This document shows positions 22,331-35,039 of a DNA stretch of 64,000 nucleotides, one piece after another (position 1 is the first letter of the stretch; each line of letters begins with the position of its first letter). Origin of the DNA: Epiperipatus broadwayi (lineage: Eukaryota > Onychophora > Udeonychophora > Euonychophora > Peripatidae); contig JAQFVV010000072.1 in the NCBI GenBank assembly GCA_028023455.1, forward strand, positions 5,758,794-5,822,793, given 5' to 3'. The notes below the pieces were generated by a model. The model was not told the origin of the DNA and did not search any database. It saw nothing but the letters and a program-made list of their open reading frames with translations. The position numbers and the translations under genes were made by a program.

Positions 22331-25070
22331 ATAAAAGAAGTTACCATTGTGATAATAGTAAACCGTAAGCTACATCTGGTTATAGAAGCTTTGATATCTT
22401 CTTAATCTAATCTTTAAATTATGCATTACAAAAATTCTGTTCTATTATTATTATTAGAAACTAATATATTATAATTTACAAATTTATTAAAAATCATTTA
22501 ATCTATTTGTAAAAATAGAAACTATTGATTAAAATATTACTTAGAATTTGTCTTTATTAAAGTAATCTTTATCTTTATTGAGATTTTTTTAAATTATCAT
22601 TTATGCATCAGTGAAATATTTAAATATTAAAGCTAAAGTAATTTTCATTAAATGAATATTATTGATATTTGAATCAAACATTGCAATGTGTCTGCAAAAA
22701 TAAAATCCTAAACAGGAAGTTGTCTTTTTCTCGTTTTTTTTTTTTTGTGGATTTTTTGGAGCTTTTTTTTTAAAAGAAATACTTGTTAGAAGTGATAAAT
22801 TTTCATAACAAATGTATTATAAAATAAAAATCATTTATCCGTATATAAAAACATAGCGAATTTCAGCGAAAAGATGAATGATGGTTGATTCTTTCTCCAA
22901 TGGCTTGCAGCGCCATCTCTTGATCAAATCATGTGTTATATAATAATAAAGTTTAGTTATGCTTCACAAAAATTTTAAGACATTAGTATGACTGGATGAT
23001 GGGTTACGACATGAAATGTAACAATGTTGTTTCATACTTAAACTCACAATGGAATACCGTGCAATCATTACATTTTGTTTTAAACTGGAAAAAAAAATGC
23101 TCCCGAATTTGAAAATATTCAAACTAGGCGTGGAAATAAAACTATATATCACAAAAATGTTTTCAAGATTTCACAATGGTAGCGAGAGCATTGACAGCCA
23201 TTGGTAAATCACATTGACACATATCATAACTTATGATTCAATAGTATCTTAACATTTTTGTGATGAATAGCTAAACATGTTACTAGATAACATGGCAGTT
23301 ACTCAGAAATAGAGTTTCAAACATTTTGGATAGAGATTTAATCTTTTCTTTTTTTTTTTTTTTACTGAGACACACAGTATATTTACTGCAATAGAATTTA
23401 TCTAGTCATATTAACAAATCTAATTAAATAAAGGGAAAATTAAATCAGGAATTATGTGTCTTTGTTATATATGTGTGTGAGTATATATAATGTGAGTATA
23501 ATACATAGTAATATTGCTAAACATCTAGGAGCTTTCTGTCAGTATCTCAATGAGATCCTTGTGCTAACTAAAAAAATTAAAAACTGACATGGTGACACTA
23601 TATTTTATATAAATGGTCATTTATTAGAAATAGCAATTACTATATATTAGTATTTTTACAAAACAGATTGCAGCAAAGTAACACACAAATATAATATTTG
23701 TATAAGATAATCGTTGGATATATAATAGTTTGGTATACATAGATTGACTAATTGTGAATAGTGGATCTTTAGATATATTTTTTACAAAATATTGCTATCT
23801 CAGGGATCTCTACAGTTTGACTCTTCCAACAATGCAAGGTTTTATGTCTTTATTTATGTCATGCAAGTATAGAAAAACACACATACACGTGTGTCTTTTG
23901 GTCAGACATTTAGTTCTTAAAATGACATCTTCTCTAAGTTGTTACTACTTAAATTAAGAGATTATTATAGCAAACATTAAAAATGTTTACTGACATCCAT
24001 CTTTAATTTCTGGTTTCTGTTATTTATTTGACAAGAACTCTATATCAAACAGTGCTTCTATTCCAAAGACATAATACTTATTATGTTACTCAAGAACAAA
24101 AAAAAAACAAGATCACCTACCTAAACAATTTGATTGTTCAGATCATTGATTTAAAAGACATATTAAACAACTAGATGATATAGTATTTATATTGATAGTT
24201 TTTGCTGCATGAATTAAATTAAACAGTCAAAAACTAGAATTGACCATGTCATAGCCATTGATTGATCTACCATCTAGAGTTCTTAATTTAATTACAACAC
24301 CATAATTATATCGTGGTCAGTATTGCACAATACATAAACTTGGCTCAGAGAAAATGAGAAAGTGTCATGTGATTTTTTTCTAAAAATGATCTAAATAGAA
24401 TGCTTATCTAATTTGTTTTATATTAAATCATAAGATAAACAATGTCATTAATATTTAAATGCCTTCTCTTAACCCATTTCTAATCCATAAGTTGTTATAC
24501 AGTACCCAAATCCTGAATTGCAAATCTTGCATTGTCATAGTTCACAATTCAGAATTTCAGTTTTATATACCAACATATGTCTTAATTAAATGTGACAATA
24601 GAGAGCATTTATATGCACTTATTCATAGTATAAGGGTATATAACAGTGATCATCATTATGTTAAGTCATCATATCATTGAATCTTATTCTCTCTGGATGT
24701 TTTAAGACAAAAAATTTGAATGATAACTTTTCTGTACATTAATGTATTCTGAATCATTTTATCTTTAATATCTGAGCTTTGCTATTTTATGACTGATTTT
24801 AAAATCAAGTAAATAACAATGCAATTTTTATTTGCATCAACAACATGGAAACAATTTTTTATCCACATTGCTCCCTTTATTTCATAAGCAATGGTTTGGT
24901 TTTACATTCTTACATCTGGAATTAGGTTTAGTTGTATCATAAACGAAAAATAATGGGATATTTACTTACTGACCAATATTGGGTGGCTAGTTAAGTTAGA
25001 TACGAATAATTTACTTGAAATTGTCATGAATTTACTTGGAAAATTTTCAGCTAATTAAAAAATTTCAAGT
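22331..25070. other. No gene recognised in 2.7 kb
   Basis: A+T-rich with scattered 60-75 codon frames that show no domain. No repeat of the families seen elsewhere was recognised. A poly-T tract lies at 23341-23362. Confidence 0.5.
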
Positions 25071-25071
25071 G

Positions 25072-25168
25072 TTGGTGGGCGAGAGGTCAGTACAGCTGCC
25101 TTACAAGCAGTTGTCCCGGGTTAGCGGGTTCGCTTCCCAGACGATGCTATGACACATAAAAAAAAATG
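25072..25168 (+). repeat. tRNA-derived SINE with long variable arm (family T)
   Basis: A box TGGGCGAGAGG, anticodon arm GCTGC/GCAGT with loop CTTACAA, an extra arm of class II length, B-box region GGGTTCGCTTCCC, then GATGCTATGACA and a poly-A tail. A second copy at 42254-42372 has the same end. The acceptor ends do not pair, so it is a SINE and not a tRNA gene. Confidence 0.65.
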
Positions 25169-25435
25169 TTAAAAATTTCTGGTTTTACTCTAAACTTAAA
25201 GTATGGTCATGAATGAGTTAGGACAATATACAATCCAATTCACAATGTGGGCGGTTGATTGTTTTGTTGTAATTTAAAATTAAAATAATTTGTAGAAATA
25301 TGAGATACATCAAAAATACCCCCCACCCCCATGGAAACTTTGCATATAATGCTTCATTATATTTTTTCATTAAAACAAACAATATAAGATTCCTTCAATC
25401 ATTTGACATATAAAAACGTCAGCAACTATATAGCT
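25169..25435. other. No feature recognised
   Basis: Short unique stretch; a CCCC-rich run lies at 25319-25330. Confidence 0.4.
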
Positions 25436-25566
25436 ATTCTCTTCATGATTTAGTGCAATAGTGGAGCGGTAGATTCTGGAACTCAAAATCCATGGATCAT
25501 AACCATACTGTATTACTCCATGCTCAAAAATTTTATGAACTCCTGAGCAATAAATCATTCACTTAA
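25436..25566 (+). repeat. Diverged monomer of the tRNA-Pro-like SINE
   Basis: GTGGAGCGGTAGATTCTGG, CTCAAAATCCATGGATCATAACC and the tail TTTATGAACTCCTGAGCAATAAA match the array at 1-550 in order. The minus ORF across it is a shadow. Confidence 0.65.
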
Positions 25567-26289
25567 TATTATTATTAAATAACCATTAATATATAAACAG
25601 ATCAATCATAAATTAACTAAACTTCTAAACTAATATCAAAATAAATGAGTAAAGACAGTAACTATATCAATATTAAGTAAAATACTCTTTTTTCACACTA
25701 AATTTTTGCTTAATAATTTTTTTCATTAAATACTAATTTTACCATTCTATAGAAATCCAATTCAATTATATATTACATAGGTATTGTAATTGCCAAACTT
25801 AAATTAATCAGTACTGGAGAAGAGGTGTTTGGGAAGTTCTACAAATATAGTTTTTACCTAAAACCTTTCAGCAGATTCTTCTAGTTTAATTGGATATCAC
25901 TTGAGTCTTCAGAACTTACAAGATAACTTAGCTTGGGTTTAAACTCTCTTTCATAAAAATGCCCTTAAGTCTCAGATTTCTGTGATGTACCGAATGACTC
26001 TATGATCATGACATTCTCCTTCAACTTATAAAATAAACTGACGATAAAATAAAAAATAAAATATTACCTTTAAAGACCTCTTCTCTTATTGTCTCCATTT
26101 CATTCACAACCATCACATAGCATAATTATCTATGACATAAATCAGGAGATCATTATTCTATCTGATCTATGTATTGAATAAAACACCAATAAATATAGAT
26201 ATATATATGTAAGAAACATTATTTAATAAAGATCACAATAAAATTATTTGTATACAAAAGTACTTACAATATCACCTTTGGCTGATTAG
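25567..26289. other. No feature recognised
   Basis: A+T-rich sequence without open frame. Confidence 0.5.
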
Positions 26290-27599
26290 ACAAGACCTTC
26301 TATTTCAATTTAACAACTATATCAACAGTTCACCTACTACTATCTCTTCTAGAAATATGTTTAGACCAGCTTCATTTCAGTCTGTTAATTCTTTCAATGA
26401 TATCAGTGATATTTGTTTGGTTCTTTTACCTATGTCTCTGCATTGCTTCTGTTAAATGTCCAAGTTTTCAATCCATAAGTAAAAACTGGCAAAACACATA
26501 CATTAAAAATATTCATCTTCAAGCAAATAGGCATACTTTCTTTTAATATTAAGGCATTCTTACAAAAAGCATTCTATTCAAGTTTATTTTCTATGATTAA
26601 TTTCATCCATTATATTTCCATATGTATTAATAATCCAACCAAAATATTTAAAGTTGTTAACTTCTTCTAAATCATGATTAGCAATTTTTTTTTTTCCTGA
26701 GAAAATCCATTGAACATTACTTTAGTCCTTTTAATATTTATCTTTAGTCCTACTTTTTTACTTTCATTTGATAACTCTTGCAACATTTCCTGAACCTCTG
26801 CATCATTATTATCAAAAATTATTACATCATCTGCAAAATCTAGTTGATTTAAATAATCTCCATTTACTTTTACTCCATTTTAATACAAAAATGGTTATAA
26901 AATTCTGTAAAAAGTTTTAGAGATACGGAATCACCCTATCATAATCCTATTCAATTTTCAGCATTTTAGTATCACCAAATAATATAATCACTATTATTAC
27001 ATTTTGACAAATGGCATTCAGAATATGTCAATATCCTGTTTCTATATTCTGGTGATCCAATGCTTTAATCACAGTAGAAGTGCTTATGGAATCAAACACC
27101 TTTTCATAATCTACAAATCTAAAGCATAATGGTAACTCATATTCATTGCTCTTTCGCATAACTTCTTTCAATACTTGGATATGATTCTCTGTGTTAAAAC
27201 AATTTTTAAATAAATATTATTCTTTTGGTTAGTTAGAATCCAAAATTTTCTCTAGTTGAAATGTAGTTATCTTTGTAAACATTTTATATGGAGATGATGG
27301 AAGACTGATAGATATGTAATTTCTAATGTCTTCTTTATCACCTTTCTTAAATATTAATATTACTACTGCAATCTTTTAATTATCTAGTATATTTTGATCA
27401 TTTAAACATTTGGTATATAAACTGTCGACATTTTTTTTTATTTCTTTACCTGCTTCTTTTAAGGTAGCAATAATAAAATTATAATTTCCTGAAGCTTTTT
27501 TCTTCTTCACTTTAATAATGTAACTTCTTTAAATTTCACGTAATTCAGAAAATTTAATAACTAACGGGGATACTTTGTTTTGTAGATCATTATCTATTA

Positions 27600-28690
27600 T
27601 ATACATAAATTTGAAAGTTTGTTCCTTTGTTATTTAATAACTCAACAAATATTGCTCCAATCTTGATGAACTTTGCACAGGGAGAATTACAGACAATGGA
27701 ATTTTCTTTATGGTATTTAATTATTTTAAAACTTCGGTAATTTGCAATATAAAAATACATTAAAATTATAATTATTTTCTAATGACTTCATACAAATTCA
27801 AAAAGAGACAGCGCTCATTAACGAAAAAGAGATTCATCATCATATCAACCATTATCAATCCATTGCAGGATGAAGGTCTCTCCAAGTTCAATCCATCTTC
27901 TCTGATCTTTAGCTTCTCTTCTTCACATCACCCCTGCACACTTTCTTATTTCACCCATCCATCTCACATGCGGTCTCTTTCTGGGTCTTTTACAATTTCT
28001 TGGAATCCCGTTTAAGATTTCAATTGTCCATCTATTATCATCTCTTTTACCAATATGTACAGTCCAACTCCACTTCAGTCTTTTAATTTTTTCAATGAGG
28101 TCAAAAACATCTGTTTGTTCTCTTACCCATATATTGCATTTTCGATCTCTTCTTGTTACTCCCAACATGCATCTCTCCATACTTCTTTGAGTGGTCTAAA
28201 GTCTCTGTATTGCTCTTCTATTAAGTGTCCAAGTCTCAGATCCATAAGTAAAAACTAGTAAAACACATTTATTAAAAAGAGATTACAGATGGTGAAACAT
28301 TTTTTAAATTAGTACAAAGTATGTTGTGGCCTACGTATTAAAATCCTAAAGAAATGGAGAGAATTACAGTTTTTTTGCAACCGAAGGTAAACTTTTTTTT
28401 TATAAATATGTTTTAAATAAGTTAAATTTCATTTATCCCACGTTGCAAATGGTGTATGAACAAAATATCACGATATTAAAATTTCATAGCTATTTTAAAA
28501 ATTATATAAAAGTTATATTTTTATGATACTGCTATAAATAACCCATGTATTCTTATTTCTATAAATATTATATAAATATATTTTAATTATCAATTACAAT
28601 ATAATTTTTTTATATTTTTAAAATAATTCTACTAACATAAACAAAGCCATCTTGACATCTAGTTACTATATATCGCACAATTTATATCAT
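27600..28690. mobile_element. Unidentified element inside the RTE LINE
   Basis: Splits the LINE between its CTATCT... and AGTAATAAATCC blocks. The left part holds GCTCCAATCTTGATGAACTTTGCACAGG, a phrase common near the ends of several non-autonomous eukaryotic transposons, but I cannot name the family. No ORF. It is itself interrupted at 27835-28273. Confidence 0.4.
27824..28284 (-). mobile_element. 5'-truncated RTE insertion with perfect 11-bp TSD
   Basis: AAAAAGAGATT at 27824-27834 and 28274-28284 flanks a 439-bp copy of the LINE 3' end. It begins with the CATCATCA tail (27835) and on minus encodes the C-terminal block (27923-28180: MERCMLGVTRRDRK, WVREQTDVFDLIEKIKRL, DNRWTIEILNGIPR), the conserved region after the RT in RTE/BovB-like elements. 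Frame open over 85 codons. The plus frames here are shadows. Confidence 0.85.
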
Positions 28691-29060
28691 ATCTCTTTTT
28701 AGTAATAAATCCATCTTTTCTTCTTATTGTAGGAACAACATTTTTTTTAATATTACAATCTTATGACTTTTATTCTCTTTTATAACTATATTCGCTAATT
28801 CTCAATTATATTTTATTATACCGCTATTAACTTTTTTTGTATCATTTATATTATTTCTATTCTTCATGTAGTGTCATATCTCAGTAGAGGATTTACTAAT
28901 AAATTACTGCCGTTTTAATACCAGATTGATATAAACCAAGTCTGAAGTATCTTTAAAATTTGCTAATATTTTAAAAAGAATTGCAATTTCTAATTTAAAC
29001 TAATCGTAGTGTTTTTGACGGTTATATCTTAATCCATATCTTATGTCTCAATAATCAATG

Positions 29061-29370
29061 ACATGGAATGAGATTGCTAATAATAAGTACTTCAGCACAA
29101 AACATGTTCATCTCTCCTAGCAGTTAATTAACAATTGCTCATACTTTCAAAGGAGTCTCCATAAGGGCTTTCATATACTCTATAAGCCTCAAGAAGGATC
29201 GAGTCATTTAGCCTGGACAGAATGTTACCAATTTTTGGGTTAGTAATATATATCATTTTCTATTATAATCTTTTAGAATACATCTAATAATGTCCAATAG
29301 ATTCTTTTACATAAGGAATAGATACTTTAGTTTTCTCTTTTTTTGTGCCTACTTCATCTTAAATTAAAGC
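29061..29370. other. No feature recognised
   Basis: Unique sequence upstream of the LINE; slightly less A+T-rich near 29110-29220. Confidence 0.4.
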
Positions 29371-30075
29371 TTTTACTTATGATTCCATTATTATAAGCAT
29401 TAGATAATAAGATATTACTTAAATAATTTACTTCTCCTAAAGATGATTTATCTGAAAGGTTAACTGCTCTAGTAAAGAGAGTTTGTGTGCAGAAAAAATC
29501 TGAAATGGATGATAATAAAAGAAAATTGTAAGTATTTATCATTGTGTGTAATTTTTGAGAATGATACACATACATATAGATACTTACATTTTCCATTCAT
29601 CAGTATCTTACTTAAATCTTTCCTGCACCAAAACTCTCTTTACTAGAGCAATTAACCATTCAGATAAGGAAGATAATCTTTTAAATGCAACTCTACATCT
29701 AATATAGAGATCAAAGTATTGCAATTTACATTTACAGGTGTAAGAAATCAAAGTATAACAAACTTTTCAATTTTCTTACTATATAATAAACTCATCCACT
29801 GGTAGCTTATATATTGTAATACAATATTTTTAATGAATGATTTTGATGGAAATCTTGAATATATAGAGTTAACCATTTAAATCAACTTAATTAGAAAGCA
29901 CTTAACCTAGAACAACTGCCCCAGGTTAAGAATCAAAGTAAATTGATAGCATCAAAAAGAAGGATTCTCTTTTAAATGCCCCTCTAAATCTAATATAAAG
30001 ATCAAAGTACTGCAGTTTAAATTTACAGGCGTAAGAAATCAAAGTATAATAAAATTTTCAATTTTTTTACTAATC
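29371..30075. repeat. Inverted and direct repeat cluster
   Basis: 29440-29490 is inverted at 29625-29675 (CTCTTTACTAGAGCA and its complement TGCTCTAGTAAAGAG). The block 29676-29780 is repeated directly at 29960-30070 (TCTAATATAGAGATCAAAGTA versus TCTAATATAAAGATCAAAGTA; TACAGGTGTAAGAAATCAAAG versus TACAGGCGTAAGAAATCAAAG). No coding content or known family. Confidence 0.65.
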
Positions 30076-30295
30076 ATACCTAGAAAAAGAAAGTAAATTG
30101 TATAATATCCAATTAGTTAAGGCTTATGATATTGAAATCATAATAAACCCTTAATTTAGGATACTTATAATAAAAATCAAAAGAAAAAAACTGTAATTAT
30201 TAGAGTCTGTCTTCCTTATATAAAAGAAATTACAACCAGTATAGAACTTAGTGTAAAAGGCTATATTATAAAAACAGCATATATTACTAATCAAA

Positions 30296-31346
30296 GTAAA
30301 TGTAATATATATATATAACAGAACAAATGTGTGTTAACGATACTAATGTAAAATTTAAAACTGTTAGAATAAACACACATTAATTGCAAATTATAACTCA
30401 GAAAAACAAAATATGATATAGAGATAAATATCAACAAATTATTATTTCTCCGAACGTTTTCGAAGGCTCACCCTTCATTATCAAGGACTACAAAATCATT
30501 TTTATATAGAAACGACTGTTTGTGTAGTTTTGAAAATGACAAGAGAAACAACATTGAAATTTACAGAAATGAACTCATTAAGGCCCAATATAACCCTCGG
30601 ATTATTGATAAGATAATTGAGAAATTCAAAGGAAGGCATAATCAGATTGGTACCCATATATTCGAAATATTTACAATAACATGTGTATGATCTTTTGTTC
30701 AGAGTTTTGTGTGTGTTTTAGGTCACCACCTAACTTGAATAGGTGTTTAAATAACACTAAAGATTTCATTCCTTCGATTTAAGCACAGCAAGCAGTCTAC
30801 AAAATTGCATGTAGAGAAAACAACTGTCAGGCCACATATTATGGAGAAACAAAAGCATCCATTCATGTTAGATTGTCCCAACATGTATATTCATATAATA
30901 GAGCTTTGGCTGATTCATCCCACCTGTCAATTTTTGTACAACATGCAATTGCTGCGAGTCATACGTGCAGACTGGATGAACCTAAAGTATTATGTAGGGA
31001 GCAAAATGATTTGAGAAGGAAAATAAAAGAGGCGTTTTTTATCATTTTGGATGAGCATGCATTAAATAAGAGGGAATCTTTTTATGCTTTATCAAAGAAA
31101 TGGCATGCTGAGGTGCTTTGAGTCTTATTTGGATATTCACCTAAGTCATTTCGTATACTTGCATATCAGTATATTGTTGGAAATTATAAGAAATTTTGTA
31201 GTTCTTGATAATGAAGGGTAAGCCTTCAAAAACGTTTGGAGAAATAATAATTTGTTGATATTTATCTCTATATCATATTTTGTTTTTCTGAGTTATAATT
31301 TGCAATTAATGTGTGTATGGTTTATTCTAACAGATTTAAATTTTAC
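30296..31346 (+). mobile_element. PLE insertion with 150-bp inverted terminal repeats
   Basis: About 1.05 kb between the 13-bp duplications. After a one-sided extension of about 48 bp, 30345-30497 is the near-perfect inverse of 31203-31346. Each repeat carries, in outward reading, TGATAATGAAGG-GTGAG-CCTTCGAAAACG, a hairpin followed by GAAAACG similar in layout to the hammerhead boxes but without a canonical CTGANGA. The interior holds only a PLE C-terminal half. Not autonomous. Confidence 0.85.
30498..31121 (+). pseudogene. PLE C-terminal ORF with GIY-YIG domain
   Basis: 30498-30680 encodes KSFLYRNDCLCSFENDK and an NELIKAQYNPRIIDKII segment, homologous to residues 35-80 of the ORF at 2585-3421. 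After frame breaks, 30790-31121 encodes VYKIACRENNCQATYYGETK, followed by ASIHVRLSQH: a GIY-YIG core with G-E-T and the following R. It ends with RRKIKEAFFIILDEHALNKR. The overlapping 69-aa frame at 30805-31014 is a shadow. Confidence 0.75.
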
Positions 31347-31640
31347 ATTACTAATCAAACAATTGGTAACATTCTGACCAGACCTAACAATCCTTCTTCG
31401 GTCCATGGAATTTATAAAATCCCATGTGAAATTTGTGGATCCTTTTACATAGATATAAGCACTTTCACTCTATGCTAAGGATGCTTGGTCATAATATAGA
31501 TTTTTCAAACATTATATTCATATTCAGAGATCATACTTTCCACCAAAGAAAAATCAGAAGCCATTGATATTCTTAAGAAAACAAATTATATCAATAAATA
31601 AAATATGTGTAAACTATTTTCCATCTGGAAAGACTTTTAA

Positions 31641-32670
31641 ACACCTATTAATCCAAATAGCTGGTGATTTTTATATCTACCATCATTCCATAAATTGTCT
31701 GTTCTTGATTTTTGGTTGATTGGATCTTTAATCTTATTGTATAGTAATATCTGTAGTGTCTCTATAACAGTTCTAGTAATGACATTCTTTATCCAATTGA
31801 TGGCAGATGACATCCAAACACACAATAATAATTCAATAGTACTATGAATTAACTCAGATAAGTATTTAACAAAAGTATTTATAATATGTAATAATTATAG
31901 AAGCTTTAACAGACAAAAATAATACCACTTCTGATTGATTTTTGCATTTTTATTAAGATTGCAAATATAGACCATGATATTTTTGCCTTCAATATTTATT
32001 CAGAAAGGCGTTACTCTGGCCTAAATAATTTACATATATACTTATGAATGGAAATTTGTAAAGGTATTAAGGTAAATGCTTTGGGTTTCTAATTTGTGAA
32101 GATTGCTTAGTGCCAAAATATTCAAACATCACCATGAATCTATCAAAGTCCACAAATGGCATTGTCCATGCTTGCATTCTTTATAAAAACTCAAAAAACA
32201 GTCAGATATCATTTTCACCCAATAAAGGCAATTAAATAATCACATAATGTAAGATAATTAGTAAACTTAATAATGATATTTTCATTGGCTTCTGTAATTA
32301 TAAGTGCATATTTATTACTTGTCTACCGTAGTCTGTATCAAGAAAATTTTAAAATAATAAACTAGCGCACTTAACATGTGAATGTAAAGAACTATAAGAC
32401 AATACAAACAAAATTGATGATATTGAATTTTCTTTATTAATAAAATGAACTTTTATTTAAAGTTTTAATAGTCAAATAAACAATGTTAACTTTTCTTTGA
32501 ATGTATGACAAACATTTTCTTTAATTTTAATAATATAAAAGTGCTTATTATTTTGCAACACAAATCTAAATATGAGACTTGAAAAATAAAAGTAATGACG
32601 TAATTTTAAACACAAGACTATAAAATAAATTGTGATAGTTGTAATAAATTGTTATTAACCATGATTAAAT
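31641..32670. other. No gene recognised
   Basis: A+T-rich. The first 200 bp may still be PLE-derived; nothing beyond is identifiable. Confidence 0.5.
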
Positions 32671-32671
32671 G

Positions 32672-33440
32672 TCAGCATCAATTGGTTCTTTCAGCTTACT
32701 ACAACATAAACAAAAGCACCAACATGATATCAATTGGTTCTTTCAGCTTACTCCAACATAAACAAAAGCACCAACATGGCATGAATTGGTTATTTCAGCT
32801 TACTACAACATAAACAAAAGCACCAACATGATATCAATTGGTTCTTTCAGCTTACTCCAACATAAACAAAAGCACCAACATGGCATCAATTGGTTCTTTC
32901 AGCTTACTACAACATAAACAAAAGAACCAACCTGACATCAATTGGTTCTTTCAGTTACTACAACATAAACAAAAGCACCAACCTGACATCAATTGGTTCT
33001 TTCAGTTACTACAACATAAACAAAAGCACCAACATGGCATCAATTGGTTCTTTCAGCTTACTACAACATAAACAAAAGCACCAACCTAACATCAATTGGT
33101 TCTTTCAGTTACTACAACATAAACAAAAGCACCAACCTGACATCAATTGGTTCTTTCAGTTACTACAACATAAACAAAAGCACCAATATGGCATCAATTG
33201 GTTCTTTCAGCTTACTACAACATAAACAAAAGCACCAACCTCACATCAATTGGTTCTTTCAGTTACTACAACATAAACAAAAGCACCAACATGGCATCAA
33301 TTGGTTCTTTCAGCTTACTACAACATAAACAAAAGCACCAACCTGACATCAATTGGTTCTTTCAGTTACTATAACATAAACAAAAGCACCAACATGACAT
33401 CAATTGATTCTTTCAGCTTTCTACAGCATAAATAAAAACA
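32672..33440 (+). repeat. Minisatellite, 50-52 bp unit, about 15 copies
   Basis: Unit TCAATTGGTTCTTTCAG + (C)TTACTACAACATAAAC + AAAAGCACCAACATGGCA in tandem. Two subtypes alternate (CAACATGGCATC with CAGCTTACT, and CAACCTGACATC with CAGTTACT), so higher-order duplication took place. Each unit contains TTCTTTCAG, a perfect 3' splice acceptor. The three long ORFs across it (77-111 aa) follow the repeat and are not evidence for a protein. Confidence 0.95.
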
Positions 33441-35039
33441 TTGTTTCCTCTCTAGGCTATTTATGGCATTATCTTGAAAAATCAGTGCAATTTATTAATT
33501 CATGTACTTAGAATGTTTTCTAACATTTGCCTTTATCAGTGTAACTTGGAATTCAAAGTAGGAACTAATGCAATTATGCATCTGATAGCCATTTTTAACC
33601 CTTTTTTATTATCAATAGTTAATAGCTTTAAATTTAAAAAAATCCTAAGATTTTGAATTAATCTGACAACATGTTAGTAACAGTATATTTTTGAAGCTCT
33701 GAGCAATAAAACCATTTGATTATATGTTCTTGTGGCCACGATTCCCTTCTAATTAGAGTTGGGGATTAATAGATTGCATTATCTTCTGGTAATTGATTAC
33801 TCAAGCTTACAATAGGTAGCGCTAGTCTAGTAAAAACATGTTCTTATTTATATTGCAGTAAACTGAGAGAATCAAATAATGTTATGTTGATACTCATATT
33901 TCTAGCAAAAGAGAAAAAATGCTTCCAGTTAAAATTGAATGGTAGTTTCTAAAATATAGAGTTACTGACAGTATTATAGCTATATAATTATGCCAAAAGT
34001 GACTTGAGTTCAAATTCTTAGGTTTTTGAATTTCAAGATACTAGCTTGATCTTTTTTAAAAAAGTTAAACATGGCTGCCAGGTATATAAATTGTATTGGT
34101 TTCAGCTTTAAATCCCAAATGCTCATTGAGAAAGGCAAACACACTGCCATGTGGTTAATAGTAATTATTCAACCTTACAGTAGATGGCGCTAAAGTTGTA
34201 GAAAAAAAATGCTCGTTTAAGTAGTATTTTTTAACCATACTGGATTTTGCCTAGACGTCTAAATGTGCTTCGTAGCAGACAATTTAAAATCAATAACAAT
34301 AAATATATGTATCAAAGCAGTGATGAACTATGATAATAATTGTTTAGGAACCAATTCTACAAGTACTAATATTGAAGTTTTTTAATAACTAGCACTTATT
34401 TATATTTAAATTAATTTTTAATTATAAGTTTTCTTTCAACAAACTCAAGAATAAAATAGAATTTACTAAAAATACATTTCGTGAAATTAAAAAAAAAAAT
34501 CATTTATTTAAAACTAAATTTATCTTTAAGGGAAATTATTAATACTACTTTAAATTCTATTTTTTTTTTTTTTAAAATTAAATATGAACTTGCTTGTTGT
34601 TGGTTTTTAATTAAATTTTTTTCAATTAAAAGTTTATTTTAAGTAGTAGTTCTATTTTTATATATCATATAAATGGAATGTAAAAAAGCTATTAATTGAT
34701 CTTTCATATGAAAGCACTTATTTTAACACGTGTCTGTTCACGTGATAATAACTATATTTGCTCCCTATAATACTAGTATTGTTTTGTCTATAAGTACTGG
34801 GTTTTACAACGCGTTCCTTTTTTTTATTCTGATTTTACTTACATATTTTTTAAGCTGCAGTCTAATTTTGCCCTACCAAAAGTTTTCCCTAATATTAACA
34901 TTTGCTATACTGTCTTTGTTTGGTCTACTTTTGACTAATGATGATAAAAGTGTTAAATGATATATTTTTTACATTAAAATATATTATTACTATTTATTTT
35001 ATAATTTACTTTCTAAATAACTATACAATTATATGATAT
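33441..35039. other. No gene recognised
   Basis: A+T-rich. 33690-33725 recalls the tail of the tRNA-Pro-like SINE (CTGAGCAATAAAACCATTTGA). A hydrophobic 76-aa frame at 34730-34960 has two or three membrane-like stretches but no other support. GGTAGCGCTAGT (33827) and GATGGCGCTAAA (34183) are similar G+C-rich 12-mers in similar context. Confidence 0.4.

Larger units (their letters stand above)
26290..29060 (-). mobile_element. RTE-type LINE, minus strand, with nested insertions
   Basis: Read on minus, 28700-29060 corresponds to the linker/endonuclease side of the relic at 551-1900, and 27600-26290 to RT and C-terminal domains (27000-27150 around the palm; 26380-26480 the C-terminal conserved block). 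The two parts are separated by about 1.1 kb of foreign sequence (27600-28690), which itself contains a separate 3' LINE end. All frames are broken. Confidence 0.7.
30120..31640 (+). pseudogene. PLE relic split by a second PLE
   Basis: Plus-strand PLE ORF in two pieces. Up to 30295 it encodes RVCLPYIKEITTSIEL and AYITNQ, the LPYI motif region after the RT. From 31347 the same frame resumes with ITNQTIGNILTRPNNP and the GIY-YIG start HGIYKIPCEICGSFYID. The 13 bp ATTACTAATCAAA, which encode ITNQ, occur on both sides (30283-30295, 31347-31359) and are the target duplication. The endonuclease is cut by a stop soon after FYID. The RT palm is not recognisable upstream. Confidence 0.8.

Noticed and set aside
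25072-25168. Functional tRNA gene
   Set aside because: A and B boxes are present, but the acceptor ends do not pair, the B box is imperfect, and a second diverged copy with the same poly-A end exists: a SINE.
30470-30497. Full hammerhead in the terminal repeats of the PLE at 30.3-31.3 kb
   Set aside because: A GAAGG/CCTTC hairpin followed by GAAAACG is present, but the preceding TTGATAAT does not fit CTGANGA in either repeat.
32838-33328. Three repeat-protein ORFs of 77-111 aa
   Set aside because: They follow the 50-52 bp minisatellite; the frames change with unit length, so no coding constraint is visible.
34730-34960. Hydrophobic 76-aa membrane protein
   Set aside because: T-rich DNA readily yields Leu/Ile/Phe-rich frames; no promoter, splice or conservation evidence.
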